DNA of 64,000 nucleotides, taken from positions 11,067 to 75,066 of the forward strand of contig DATELA010000012.1 of NCBI GenBank assembly GCA_035277145.1. Direction: 5' to 3'. The DNA comes from DASRAP01 sp035277145 (GTDB lineage Bacteria; Gemmatimonadota; Gemmatimonadetes; Gemmatimonadales; Gemmatimonadaceae). Of the stretch, positions 32,109 to 40,446 are shown piece by piece (position 1 is the stretch's first letter; each line of letters opens with the position of its first letter). The notes under the pieces were generated by a model. The model was not told the origin of the DNA. It made no database searches and saw nothing but the letters and a program-made list of their open reading frames with translations. The position numbers were made by a program, and so were the translations under genes.

Positions 32109-33446
32109 CTATCGCCGCATTTCGATGACTTGCGCATACGATGTCAGCATCCCGGCCTCATATGCAGCGATCACGTGCGTAATCGACGACGTCATTTGCG
32201 CCATGCGCGACCGCGGATTGCGCACCGGCACCGCGCGCGAGTTCGACGCCGAACGAATGAACGAACTGTTGCTGTCGTACGGGAACGTCGCGACGTTCTT
32301 GTAAAACCGGTGCCAGGAATCGCCGGGGAACAGGTACTGCTCGACGTTCGACACGTAGAACAGATTCACATTCGCGCGACGCTCGCGCAGATACGTCGCG
32401 ATCGCGCGCAGCGCTTTCGGTCCGCCGAAATCGCCGACGACCGGTACGAGCAGATTACGCGCCTCGAAATCCTTCAGCATTCGGAAATTCTGCTCGTTCG
32501 CCAGCCAGCCGCGTTGCGCGCCGGTGCCATCGTCCTCCACCATCAGATTTGCAAACGTCGGCATCAGCCCGGCCGCGCCGCGCGTGATACTCAGCATGGC
32601 GCCCATCGTTACGGTGGTCACTGCGCGTCCCGCGCTATCCACCGTCACACGCACCGGCATCCCCATGCGCGCAAGACTGTCCGCGACGCGCTGCAGGCTG
32701 TCGTTGAGCGAAAGCATCGGGAACGTCGACCCCGCGCGCTGCAACGCACCGAACGTCGGGCCCGGCACGTTCGGCCGCGACGTGTAACTCACCGACGGGC
32801 CGAATACATAGAACGCGCTGTACACGTAGCGCAGCGACGCAGAGTCGTCGCTCGTCAACGCAAAGCCGTGCCGGTTCACCAGCACATCGAAGATCGCGGC
32901 GATGTTGCGCGCATAGCGCACGCTGTCGGAGGGGACATTCGCAAAACGCGCCGCCATCGTGTCGGCGGACGAAAGAACCGTCAGCCCCGCTGGCCGTTCG
33001 CGCGACCACAATCGTGAAAGAAAATCCGCGCGATCCGACGACAGCTCGAACAGCGCCTTGTACATCAGGTGCTCGAGCAGATTCTGCCGACGAATGTCGC
33101 AGATGAACGCGATGCGCGGCTGAAACGCCGCGATGTACGTGAAGTTCTGTTCCGGCCCAACACCGACGTACACGCCACCCTTTGGCGTCCGCGGCGCCAG
33201 TTCGGCCAGCACGTACTGCAGCTCGCCTTCATTCGACACGAAATTGTCGGACGAGAAGTACCCACTCGGCTCCGAAAACTCCTCGATCATCCGCCAATAC
33301 GTGCTGTCCGGGATTCGGTCCGGAATGGTCGGCGGACCGGCGGGCAGCACCCGCGGCGGGGATACGCGCGCAGGGCTCCCGGCGCACGCCGCGGCCAGCG
33401 CGACGACGGTGAGAGCGATCAACGAACGCGTACGCACTGCAACCAT
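32109..33446 (-). CDS. LIC_10091-like lipoprotein
   Basis: 445 aa with a lipoprotein signal (MVAVRTRSLIALTVVALAAAC). The sequence resembles the uncharacterised LIC_10091 family. The recognised blocks are SEPSGYFSSDNFVSNEGELQ, KGGVYVGVGPEQNFTYIAAF and IAFICDIRRQNLLEHLMYKA. The GVGPEQN loop followed by CDIRR looks like a nucleotide-binding Rossmann pattern similar to class I methyltransferases, but an exported methyltransferase would be strange, so this may be a repurposed fold. The function is unknown. It is divergent from the DDAH gene over 144 bp, where I see no clear site. Confidence 0.72.
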   Translation of the reverse strand: MVAVRTRSLIALTVVALAAACAGSPARVSPPRVLPAGPPTIPDRIPDSTYWRMIEEFSEPSGYFSSDNFVSNEGELQYVLAELAPRTPKGGVYVGVGPEQNFTYIAAFQPRIAFICDIRRQNLLEHLMYKALFELSSDRADFLSRLWSRERPAGLTVLSSADTMAARFANVPSDSVRYARNIAAIFDVLVNRHGFALTSDDSASLRYVYSAFYVFGPSVSYTSRPNVPGPTFGALQRAGSTFPMLSLNDSLQRVADSLARMGMPVRVTVDSAGRAVTTVTMGAMLSITRGAAGLMPTFANLMVEDDGTGAQRGWLANEQNFRMLKDFEARNLLVPVVGDFGGPKALRAIATYLRERRANVNLFYVSNVEQYLFPGDSWHRFYKNVATFPYDSNSSFIRSASNSRAVPVRNPRSRMAQMTSSITHVIAAYEAGMLTSYAQVIEMRR

Positions 33447-33590
33447 GGATCACCTCATCAGCGGGGCAAGCTTCACCCCCGCGTGTCGATCCAATGTACT
33501 GCTCGCACCTCTGCCCGGTTTCGCGCGCAACAGGCGGCAACACGCGCAATCCGTGGCGAGCCGTATGCACCGCGCATATTCTCGTCTCCG

Positions 33591-34403
33591 ATGCGCGACG
33601 CACCCCTCATAGCCATAACGCATGTACCCCCGCGGACGCTTGAAAAGGGCGAGCGCACCTACGTCGGGCGGGCCCCGATCGATTTTTCGCTGGCGCTGAG
33701 ACAGCACGGCCAGTACTGCGCCCTCCTGGGGGCGTGCGGTGCGCGGGTGACCACCCTCGACGCGAACGCCGCGCACGCGGACGCCGTGTTCGTCGAGGAT
33801 ACCGCGATCGTGCTCGATGAAATCGCAGTGATGACGTCACCGGGAGCGGTGTCCCGGCGGCCCGAAATCGCGGGCATCGAGCCCGAGCTGCGCAAATACC
33901 GGCGGGTCGCGCGCGTCGAACTGCCGGGCACCATCGACGGCGGTGATGTCGTGGTTGTAGGCAAGCGCATTTTCGTCGGCGCGTCGGCGCGGAGCAACGA
34001 AGCGGGTGCGCGGTCGCTCCAGACGATCGTCGCGCAATTCGGTTATCACGTCGACCGCGTCGGGCTTCGCGATTGTCTTCACCTGAAGAGCGCGTGCTGT
34101 GCGCTCCCCGACGGCCGATTGCTGGTAAACCCGGCGTGGCTCGAGGGCGACGCGCTGCGCGACTTCACACACGTTGCGATTGATCCAAGCGAGCCGTTCG
34201 CTGCTGATTTCGCGACTGTCGGTGACACGATCATCATGTCCGACACCAACCCGCGAACTGCGGCGATGGTGCGCCAACTCGGCTTCACCGTTCGCGCGAC
34301 TCCCCTTTCGGAGTTTGAGAAAGCCGAGGGGGGCGTCACGTGCCTCAGTATCATCTTTCACGCTAAGCCTGAAGTGAACGACAACGCAACGCAGAGGGGC
34401 TGA
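33591..34403 (+). CDS. dimethylarginine dimethylaminohydrolase family (DDAH)
   Basis: 270 aa, cytosolic, guanidino-group-modifying fold. Catalytic residues are in place: His164 in CLHLKSACC and Cys251 in GGVTCLS, with the acidic VFVEDTAIVLDEIA and GTIDGGDVVVVGKRIFVG segments of DDAH. The expected reaction is hydrolysis of methylarginine (or another guanidine) to citrulline and an amine. ATG 33591 fits the family N-terminus (longer frames run antisense through the lipoprotein). The last eight residues NDNATQRG and the stop codon are encoded by a family A repeat, so the original C-terminus was probably replaced. Confidence 0.9.
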   Translation: MRDAPLIAITHVPPRTLEKGERTYVGRAPIDFSLALRQHGQYCALLGACGARVTTLDANAAHADAVFVEDTAIVLDEIAVMTSPGAVSRRPEIAGIEPELRKYRRVARVELPGTIDGGDVVVVGKRIFVGASARSNEAGARSLQTIVAQFGYHVDRVGLRDCLHLKSACCALPDGRLLVNPAWLEGDALRDFTHVAIDPSEPFAADFATVGDTIIMSDTNPRTAAMVRQLGFTVRATPLSEFEKAEGGVTCLSIIFHAKPEVNDNATQRG

Positions 34404-34533
34404 GGGCGCAGAGCTTCGCAGAGGAGTGCTTTGATAACTGCGCGTGCACGCATAGCTACGCCGCGCGAGCGTTGTTACCATCAGGTCCTTCTCTGCGGCC
34501 CTCTGCGTTCTCTGCTGCTCTGCGTTGCGTTTG
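34382..34533. repeat. family A palindromic repeat, copy 6, overlapping a stop codon
   Basis: Arms CAACGCAACGCAGAGGGGC and GCTGCTCTGCGTTGCGTTTG. Inner GATAACTGCGCGTGC and GCGAGCGTTGTTACC pair imperfectly. Its first 22 bp are the end of the DDAH coding region, including TGA at 34401. Confidence 0.92.
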
Positions 34534-34597
34534 CAGTTCTTCCAACACCAGCAAGTTTCGGGTCGCGCGCGCACTTCACAGTCGTCACTTTGCACAC

Positions 34598-36076
34598 ATG
34601 ACCGATCACGCAGACCGCGAACCACCGCCGCTCGATCCGGCGGATTGGGGCGCATTTCAGCATTTCGCGCACGGCGTCGTCGACGACACGCTCGAGCACA
34701 TCCGCACCATTCGCGACACGAAAGTCTGGAACACCATGCCGCCGGACGTGCGCACGGCGATCATGAACGATCCGGTGCCGCACGAGGGCGTCGGCGCGGA
34801 AGCCGCGTATCGCGATTACGTGCGGCTGGTGCGTCCGTATCCGAGCGGCAACCTGCATCCGCGCAGCTGGGGTTGGGTGCGCGGCAACGGCACACCGCTT
34901 GGCGCGCTTTCCGATTTCATTGCGTCGAGTCTCAATCCAAACGTCGGCGGATTCGATCAGGCGCCGGCGCTCGTCGAGCGTCGCGTCGTCGCGTGGTTCG
35001 CAGAACTGTTCGGGTTTCCGTCGACCGCCGGCGGCATCATGTCGAGCGGTGGCACGATGGCGAACGTGCTCGGCTTCACCGTCGCGCGAAACATGCGCGC
35101 GGGTTTCGACATTCGCGCGGAAGGATTGAACGGCAATCATCCGCGTTTGCTCGTGTACGCATCGACGGAAGTGCACGGCTGGCTCAAGAAGACGTGCGAG
35201 TTGCTTGGCCTGGGTGCGTCGGCGTTTCGACGTGTTCCGGTGAACGACGCGTTCGAAATCGACGTTGCCGCACTGCGCGCGATGATCGCCGAAGATCGTG
35301 CGGCGGGTCATCGTCCGTTTTGCGTGATCGGCACCGCGGGCACGGTGAATACCGGCGCGACGGATGATCTCGTCGCGCTTGCGGACATCTGCGAAAAGGA
35401 AAAGCTCTGGTTCCACGTCGACGGCGCATTTGGCGCGCTCGTTGCGTTGTGTCCGGAGCACGCGCACATCGTGCGCGGAATGGAGCGCGCGGACTCGATC
35501 GCGTTCGATCTGCACAAATGGGGATACTTGCCGTACGATATCGCGTGTACGCTCGTGCGGCGCGACGACGACCTCGTCAATTCATTCGCGTCGAAGGCGG
35601 CGTACCTGCAAGCGGAATCGCGCGGCGCAACAGCCGGCGGCTTTTATCACTCCGACCGCGGCATCGAGTTGTCGCGCGATTTCAAAGCACTCAAAGCCTG
35701 GATGTCGCTGCGCGCGGAAGGTGTGAGCGCGTGGGCTGCACATATCAGTCGCAACATCGCGCAGATGCAGCGCTTTGCGCGCATCGTCGAGGAGCATCCC
35801 GATCTCGAACTTCTCGCGCCTGCTCCGCTCAACATTGTGTGCATGCGCTGGGCACCGCGCGGTGTTCCGCGCGACAAACTCGACGCGGTTAATCGCGAGA
35901 TTCTGTTCCTGCTGCAGGAACGCGGCATTGCATTGCCGAGTGCGACGACGCTGCCGAAAGGCTACGCGATCCGCAGCGCGAACACGAATTTCCGTACGCG
36001 CGATGAAGACTTCGATGCGCTGGTCGAGGCCGTGCTATCGATTGGTGCTGAAGTGTTTGAGAAGGGAACGGCTTGA
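34598..36076 (+). CDS. PLP-dependent group II decarboxylase (aromatic/glutamate type)
   Basis: 492 aa. PLP-binding lysine is K307 in SIAFDLHKWGYLPYD. HVDGAFGA carries the Asp that holds the pyridine nitrogen, and VYASTEVHGWLKKTCELLG the stacking His. SSGGTMANVLGFTVARN is the phosphate-binding loop. The family decarboxylates aromatic L-amino acids, glutamate or related substrates; the sequence does not settle which. ATG 34598 follows the repeat element; longer frames would translate the repeat. The gene is tandem with DDAH and is followed by a 15-bp tandem array starting 4 bp after its stop. Confidence 0.9.
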   Translation: MTDHADREPPPLDPADWGAFQHFAHGVVDDTLEHIRTIRDTKVWNTMPPDVRTAIMNDPVPHEGVGAEAAYRDYVRLVRPYPSGNLHPRSWGWVRGNGTPLGALSDFIASSLNPNVGGFDQAPALVERRVVAWFAELFGFPSTAGGIMSSGGTMANVLGFTVARNMRAGFDIRAEGLNGNHPRLLVYASTEVHGWLKKTCELLGLGASAFRRVPVNDAFEIDVAALRAMIAEDRAAGHRPFCVIGTAGTVNTGATDDLVALADICEKEKLWFHVDGAFGALVALCPEHAHIVRGMERADSIAFDLHKWGYLPYDIACTLVRRDDDLVNSFASKAAYLQAESRGATAGGFYHSDRGIELSRDFKALKAWMSLRAEGVSAWAAHISRNIAQMQRFARIVEEHPDLELLAPAPLNIVCMRWAPRGVPRDKLDAVNREILFLLQERGIALPSATTLPKGYAIRSANTNFRTRDEDFDALVEAVLSIGAEVFEKGTA

Positions 36077-36080
36077 AGAC

Positions 36081-36170
36081 GGAACAGCTGAAGGCAGAAC
36101 AGCTGAAGGCGGAACAGCTGAAGGCGGAACAGCTGAAGGCGGAACAGCTGAAGGCGGAACAGCTGAAGGC
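36081..36170 (+). repeat. tandem array of a 15-bp unit, six copies
   Basis: The unit GGAACAGCTGAAGGC (first copies vary A/G at the end) is repeated six times with a 15-bp period, followed by AGAATTCTGA. Each unit carries the palindrome CAGCTG. It occupies most of the 116 bp between the decarboxylase and the DinB-like gene. Confidence 0.95.
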
Positions 36171-36192
36171 AGAATTCTGAACGACGGAGAAC

Positions 36193-36675
36193 ATGAGTTA
36201 CGCCCAATCGAAGGACGCGCTGCTCGACATGATCGACCAGGCGTACAATCACCGCGCGTGGCACGGCACGAATCTGCGCGGCTCGTTGCGTGGCCTAACG
36301 GCGAAGCAGGCCGCGAAGCGTCCTGGGCGCGGGCGGCACAACATCTGGGAATTGGTCGTGCACTGTGCGTACTGGAAGTACGTGGTGACGCAACGACTCA
36401 CAGGCGGCAAACGCGGAACGTTTGCGCATGCAGGTTCGAACTGGTTTCCGCGCAAGGGCGGCACCGACGCCGCGTGGCGCTCGGACGTCTTGCTACTCGA
36501 TCGAATGCACCGCGAGTTGCGCCGTGTGATCGCGGCGTTCCCCGTGTCACGCCTGTCGCGACATCCCGAGAAAAGCAAATTCGATTTTCGCGCGACGATC
36601 GTCGGCGCGGCGGCGCATGACTTCTATCACGCCGGACAGATACAACTGATCAAGGCGGTAGGCGGTAGGCGGTAG
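36193..36675 (+). CDS. DinB-like family protein, C-terminus from a repeat
   Basis: 160 aa, four-helix bundle of the DinB/YfiT metalloenzyme superfamily. Three metal-binding His are in the usual places: His in NIWELVVHCAYWK (near 55), and HDFYHAGQIQLIK (near 143 and 147). Family members transfer thiol groups or act on bacillithiol-like substrates; the substrate here is unknown. The last residues VGGRR and the stop TAG are encoded by the GGCGGTAG microrepeat whose inverted arm ends the convergent EVE gene. Start ATG 36193. Confidence 0.85.
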   Translation: MSYAQSKDALLDMIDQAYNHRAWHGTNLRGSLRGLTAKQAAKRPGRGRHNIWELVVHCAYWKYVVTQRLTGGKRGTFAHAGSNWFPRKGGTDAAWRSDVLLLDRMHRELRRVIAAFPVSRLSRHPEKSKFDFRATIVGAAAHDFYHAGQIQLIKAVGGRR

Positions 36676-36690
36676 CGAACAACTACCGCC
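36653..36690. repeat. family F palindrome supplying stop codons to two convergent genes
   Basis: AAGGCGGTAGGCGGTAGGCG and GTAG, a 7-nt spacer, then CTACCGCC. Read on the plus strand, GGTAG ends the DinB-like gene. Read on the minus strand, GGCGGTAG ends the EVE gene. The two coding regions stop 7 bp apart. Confidence 0.85.
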
Positions 36691-37306
36691 CTCGAGCCAG
36701 CCTAACAATCGCGTCCCACTCCGCCTTCGTCACCGGCTGCACCGACAGCTGCGAGATGTGCAGCAACACCAGCGCTGCCAGAGCCGGCTCTTTCTTGATG
36801 TCCGCGATCGTCACTTCATACGGAAGTTTCTCCGACGCGCGAACGTCGACCTGAAACCAGCGCGGAGCATCCGGCGTCGAGTCGGGATCGTAGTACATCG
36901 ACTTCTTGTCGAACTGCGTCGCATCGGGATATCCGTCGCGCACAATGTCGACGATGCCCGCAACACGCGACGGCTCGCCGCCCGAGTAATAGTAGAACGC
37001 CTTGTCGCCTTTCTTGATGTGATCGCGGAGAAACGTGCGCGCCACAAAGTTCCGCACGCCATTCCAGTTCGTCGTCTGACTCGGCGCCTTGAGCAAATCC
37101 TCGTACGAAAAGTCGGTGGGCTCTTGCTTGAGCAACCAATAGAACGGCTGCCCCGGAACTCGCCGCGGAAAAAACCAGCTCCCGCTCTGCTTCGCGTGCT
37201 CGGGCAGCGTCGGCGTTGAAAACGACCGCGCAACCTTCTTCGCTTTTGGCGGTTTCGCGCTTGGACGTTTCGCCTTCGGGCGTTTCGCCTTTGGTGGTTT
37301 GGCCAT
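36683..37306 (-). CDS. EVE domain protein with Lys/Pro-rich N-terminal tail
   Basis: 207 aa. The EVE (THYN1-like, PUA-fold) domain spans about 54-200: FYWLLKQEPTDFSYEDLL, TNWNGVRNFVARTFLR, IKKGDKAFYYYSGGE and RVAGIVDIVRDGYPD are family-defining, and the conserved Trp/Asn surround the pocket that binds modified bases. The function in bacteria is presumed recognition of modified nucleic acid. The first 24 residues are a low-complexity tail of KPPKAK/KRP units, strongly basic and likely disordered, which could add nucleic-acid contact. The C-terminal RGR-stop lies in the family F palindrome. Confidence 0.88.
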   Translation of the reverse strand: MAKPPKAKRPKAKRPSAKPPKAKKVARSFSTPTLPEHAKQSGSWFFPRRVPGQPFYWLLKQEPTDFSYEDLLKAPSQTTNWNGVRNFVARTFLRDHIKKGDKAFYYYSGGEPSRVAGIVDIVRDGYPDATQFDKKSMYYDPDSTPDAPRWFQVDVRASEKLPYEVTIADIKKEPALAALVLLHISQLSVQPVTKAEWDAIVRLARGR

Positions 37307-37313
37307 TCGTGCG

Positions 37314-38612
37314 TCAGATCCCCTTGCGAATCGCGTTCGTCATTTCTTCCACGAACCGGTCCAGTTCGCTGCGCGCTGTGTACACCGACGGCGTAATGCG
37401 CAGCCCGTTGAACTCGTCGTGATTGATCGTGACCGTCACAATGCGGTGTTTGTCGTACAGCCACGATTGCAACTTCGATGACTCGATGCCCTCGACGTTC
37501 ACCAGCGCGATCGCACCACCGACATTCGCTCCCAACGGCGTGAGCACTTTCACGCGCGGACTCTCTTTCAGCAGCGCGTTCGCCCAGTAATCGCGAAGCC
37601 ATCGCAACCGCGCAATCTTGCGTTCCGGTCCCAGTTGGTGATGGAACGACAGCGCCGTCGAGATCGCATTGAAGTTCGCCTGCGGATGCGTGCCGATCTC
37701 TTCGTACTTGCGAATGTCTTTGACTTGCGCGGCACTGCTGCCCATCAACGACCACAGTTTCTCGATCTTCTCGCGACGCACATACAGGAACCCCGCGCCG
37801 ATGGGCGCGTGCAGCCATTTGTGCAAGCTCGTGCCGTAGTAGTCGCACTCGAGTTCGTCGCGCGTGAACGGGAAATGCGCGAACGCGTGCGCACCATCGA
37901 CGAACACTTCGATTCCGCGCGGCTTCGCCATTCGCACGATGTCGCGCACCGGCAGGATCTGTCCGGTGAGGTTCGTGATGTGCGTGACTTCGATGACTTT
38001 CGTGCGCGGCGTAATCGCTGCGGCGAATTGATCGACGATGTATTTGTCGGACGGCGGCGGAACCTTGAACGAAATTCGTTTGATCACGATGCCGTCGCGG
38101 CGCTCGCGCTGTTCCCACGTCGTCACCATGCGCCCGTAGTTCTGATTCGTGACGATCACTTCGTCGCCGCGCTGCAGGTCGAGACCGAGAATCATCGTCT
38201 CGAGCGCTTCGGACGCATTGCGCACGACCGCCATTTCATCCGGCGCGCAGCCGAATGCTTTGGCGAGATCCACGCGCGTCGTTTCCATGCGCGGCTGCAG
38301 CACCTGCCAGTTGTGAATCGTCGGCAGTTCGTTCGTAAACCGGATGTCGCGTTCCAGTTGCGCGATCACCGACGCGGGAGCCGGTGAAATACCGCCGTTG
38401 TTCAGGTTGATCATCGTGCGATCAACGTCGAACGCGCGCTGAATCTCGCCCCAGAAATCTTCGTCGCTCGCGAGTGCCTCCGGCGAGCGCGATCGCGCAA
38501 CGGTCCGCGCGTCTCGAAGTACCGCGAACGCATCGCGGTTGAACATCGGAACGGCAACACCGGCACCCACGAGTGCGCGAATCACATCACGGCGAGAAGT
38601 CATGCGCGGCAT
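37314..38612 (-). CDS. class V aminotransferase family enzyme, Tat-exported
   Basis: 432 aa. MTSRRDVIRALVGAGVAVPMF (from residue 4) is a twin-arginine signal, so the holoenzyme would be exported with PLP bound. The fold is that of isopenicillin-N epimerase / cysteine desulfurase-like class V enzymes: NLNNGGISPAPASV, RNASEALETMILGL, VFVDGAHAFAH (Asp to pyridine N), and the Schiff-base lysine in SLHKWLHAPIG (near 265). The substrate is unknown. Start ATG 38612 or 38603. It is 7 bp from the EVE gene on the same strand. Confidence 0.87.
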   Translation of the reverse strand: MPRMTSRRDVIRALVGAGVAVPMFNRDAFAVLRDARTVARSRSPEALASDEDFWGEIQRAFDVDRTMINLNNGGISPAPASVIAQLERDIRFTNELPTIHNWQVLQPRMETTRVDLAKAFGCAPDEMAVVRNASEALETMILGLDLQRGDEVIVTNQNYGRMVTTWEQRERRDGIVIKRISFKVPPPSDKYIVDQFAAAITPRTKVIEVTHITNLTGQILPVRDIVRMAKPRGIEVFVDGAHAFAHFPFTRDELECDYYGTSLHKWLHAPIGAGFLYVRREKIEKLWSLMGSSAAQVKDIRKYEEIGTHPQANFNAISTALSFHHQLGPERKIARLRWLRDYWANALLKESPRVKVLTPLGANVGGAIALVNVEGIESSKLQSWLYDKHRIVTVTINHDEFNGLRITPSVYTARSELDRFVEEMTNAIRKGI

Positions 38613-38648
38613 CCGGTTGAGGCTTGGCTGAACATACGGCGCAAACGG

Positions 38649-39896
38649 CTATCTCGGGATGATGAGCATCCCCACCCGCTGTCCAAACTCGTCTGAGACA
38701 GGTGTCAGGTTTCCGGGCACGCGCCACTCGCCGCCGTTGATGCGAATCATGACGCGGTGCGAACCGCCGCTCGTGCGCACCGTTGCACTCCAGCCATCGG
38801 CGCCGAGTGTGAGCGGTGTCGGCTTCCACTCGGTGAACGTGCCGGCGATCTCTACAGTCTGCGCATCCGGCGGTGCGTTCACCACGAGCTTCACGCTGCC
38901 TTCGTCAATGCGATCTGCGTGCACCGGCGGACCAGCACGCGCATCCGACGACGCGGCGGTACCACGAGACCGGCCGCCCATGCGCACGCCGAGCGCAACG
39001 AATCGCCACTGCGGTGTGCCGCGCAACGGATCGGACACCTGGTACCCGCCACTCGCGAGCATCGACACGTCGCCGCGGATGCGCCAGCCGACCGCGCCCA
39101 CACCGAAACCCTGAACCCCGTTGAGTCCTTCTACGGCAAGTCGCACGCCGCCGCGCAACTCGAGTTGTAACCGCGACCGCGCGTGCGCAATTCCAAGCGA
39201 TACGTCCGCCACGCGCAGCTTTTCCGCGAATTCACTCGGACGCATGCTCGTGAACCGGAACACTTCGCGATCGTTAGTCACGGTCGACGACAGCGCCACC
39301 GTGAGGTGCGTGCGCCCGTCCGTGAACCGCGCGCCGGTCTCGACGGCATTCGATGAAAACGACGTCACCCGATCGATGCCCGAGATCGCTGCGCCGATCC
39401 AGTAGCTCCCAAGTCCGGTGTGCAGCCATTGCTGCGCATACGCGGCGCGCGACTGGCCGCGGTCGCCCGCCGCGAGACCGTACAGTGCGACGAGCGCGCC
39501 GAACTCGATCGGCGCGCGCGTGGTCCACGGCGGCAGCACGACGACCCCAAATCCGATCTGCGCCGCGGCAACGCTGTCGCCCGCGACCGTCGCGGCACCA
39601 CTCAGAGACGGCGAGAACCGTCCGACTTGCTGTTCAGCGATCGCGGCAAGCGAGACCGCGGTGCGCGCGCCGCTCCCGGCCGGCTTGAGCCGCGTCAGCG
39701 TTGCGTCGACTCCCCATGTGTTTTGCCCGGAAACGACTGTCGCGGTCGCGCAAATCAGCGCGACCGCGACAGCAACTGCTCTCGCGAACGGAGGATTACT
39801 GGCGGTTGGTTTGACCTGCCGCCGTTCCCTGCGTTGGGGCCGGAAGTAGCGAGAGCACACCCTGAGAACGGACGGCCAGCGCACGCGATGGCGCAA
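38649..39896 (-). CDS. outer-membrane-type protein with C-terminal CBM48 domain
   Basis: About 415 aa. A hydrophobic export segment (RAVAVAVALICATATVVSG) is followed by about 260 residues of alternating strands with Gly/aromatic turns, resembling a small outer-membrane barrel. The last about 85 residues form a CBM48/AMPK-type glycogen-binding domain (VEIAGTFTEWKPTPLTL, HRVMIRINGGEWRVPG, SDEFGQRVGMLI). The end closely echoes that of the CBM48 protein at 40443, suggesting a shared ligand. The start is unclear: TTG 39896 and GTG 39884 or 39860 all lie inside the upstream gene, and none has a strong ribosome binding site, so coupling to that gene is likely. Confidence 0.72.
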   Translation of the reverse strand: MRHRVRWPSVLRVCSRYFRPQRRERRQVKPTASNPPFARAVAVAVALICATATVVSGQNTWGVDATLTRLKPAGSGARTAVSLAAIAEQQVGRFSPSLSGAATVAGDSVAAAQIGFGVVVLPPWTTRAPIEFGALVALYGLAAGDRGQSRAAYAQQWLHTGLGSYWIGAAISGIDRVTSFSSNAVETGARFTDGRTHLTVALSSTVTNDREVFRFTSMRPSEFAEKLRVADVSLGIAHARSRLQLELRGGVRLAVEGLNGVQGFGVGAVGWRIRGDVSMLASGGYQVSDPLRGTPQWRFVALGVRMGGRSRGTAASSDARAGPPVHADRIDEGSVKLVVNAPPDAQTVEIAGTFTEWKPTPLTLGADGWSATVRTSGGSHRVMIRINGGEWRVPGNLTPVSDEFGQRVGMLIIPR

Positions 39897-40446
39897 GCCC
39901 CGCCGCTACGTCCCCGGCCACCGACTCAGCGGCCGCCATGATGCGTCCGTCGGTCGCGCCCGCCGAAAGCCACGTCGCCACCTTGGTCGCCGCGTCCTGC
40001 GGCTTGACGCCCTGCAGGACAAGCTGCGTCAGCACACCAAGTGCCACTTCGATAGACCGGCCCCGCTGCGCCGCGCGCAGCTTCTTGAGCATGGCCGGCG
40101 TGACCTCGTGACGCAGCGCCTCGGCGCCTGCATCGAGTTCGGCGTCATCCTGCACCGGTGCGAGGGCGTCGCGCGCTGTGACCAGTCGCGACGTCATTCC
40201 CTGCAGCACCTCGCGGATTTCCTTCGTTGACACCTGCGGCGTCAGGTACGCCTTCCGCGCTTTCGCCACCAGCGGGCCGGTCGGAACACCAAGCTGTGCG
40301 GCGCGCTCGAACACGGGCATCAGTTCGGGCACCGTGCGCGGATCAACGGGCTGAGTGCCCTGGGCACCCGCATCGCGGGCGACCAAGGCTGCGAGTGTAA
40401 GCGCGCCGGCCACGAACACCGTGCGGCGCAACGACAGAATCCTCAT
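39796..40446 (-). CDS. exported helical protein of unknown function
   Basis: 216 aa with a signal peptide (MRILSLRRTVFVAGALTLAALVARDAGAQ). The mature protein is almost entirely helical and Ala/Leu/Val-rich, with no recognised family (PELMPVFERAAQLGVPTGPLVAK, TARDALAPVQDDAELDAGAEAL). It overlaps the start of the CBM48 membrane gene upstream (4 nt) and of the barrel gene downstream (up to 101 nt), so it belongs to the four-gene sigma operon. It could be a periplasmic link between the inner-membrane and outer-membrane CBM48 proteins, which is inference from order only. Confidence 0.7.
   Translation of the reverse strand: MRILSLRRTVFVAGALTLAALVARDAGAQGTQPVDPRTVPELMPVFERAAQLGVPTGPLVAKARKAYLTPQVSTKEIREVLQGMTSRLVTARDALAPVQDDAELDAGAEALRHEVTPAMLKKLRAAQRGRSIEVALGVLTQLVLQGVKPQDAATKVATWLSAGATDGRIMAAAESVAGDVAAGLAPSRALAVRSQGVLSLLPAPTQGTAAGQTNRQ

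Noticed and set aside
36081..36170. CRISPR-like array
   Set aside because: The units are directly abutting 15-mers without spacers, so it is a simple tandem repeat. No cas genes are present.
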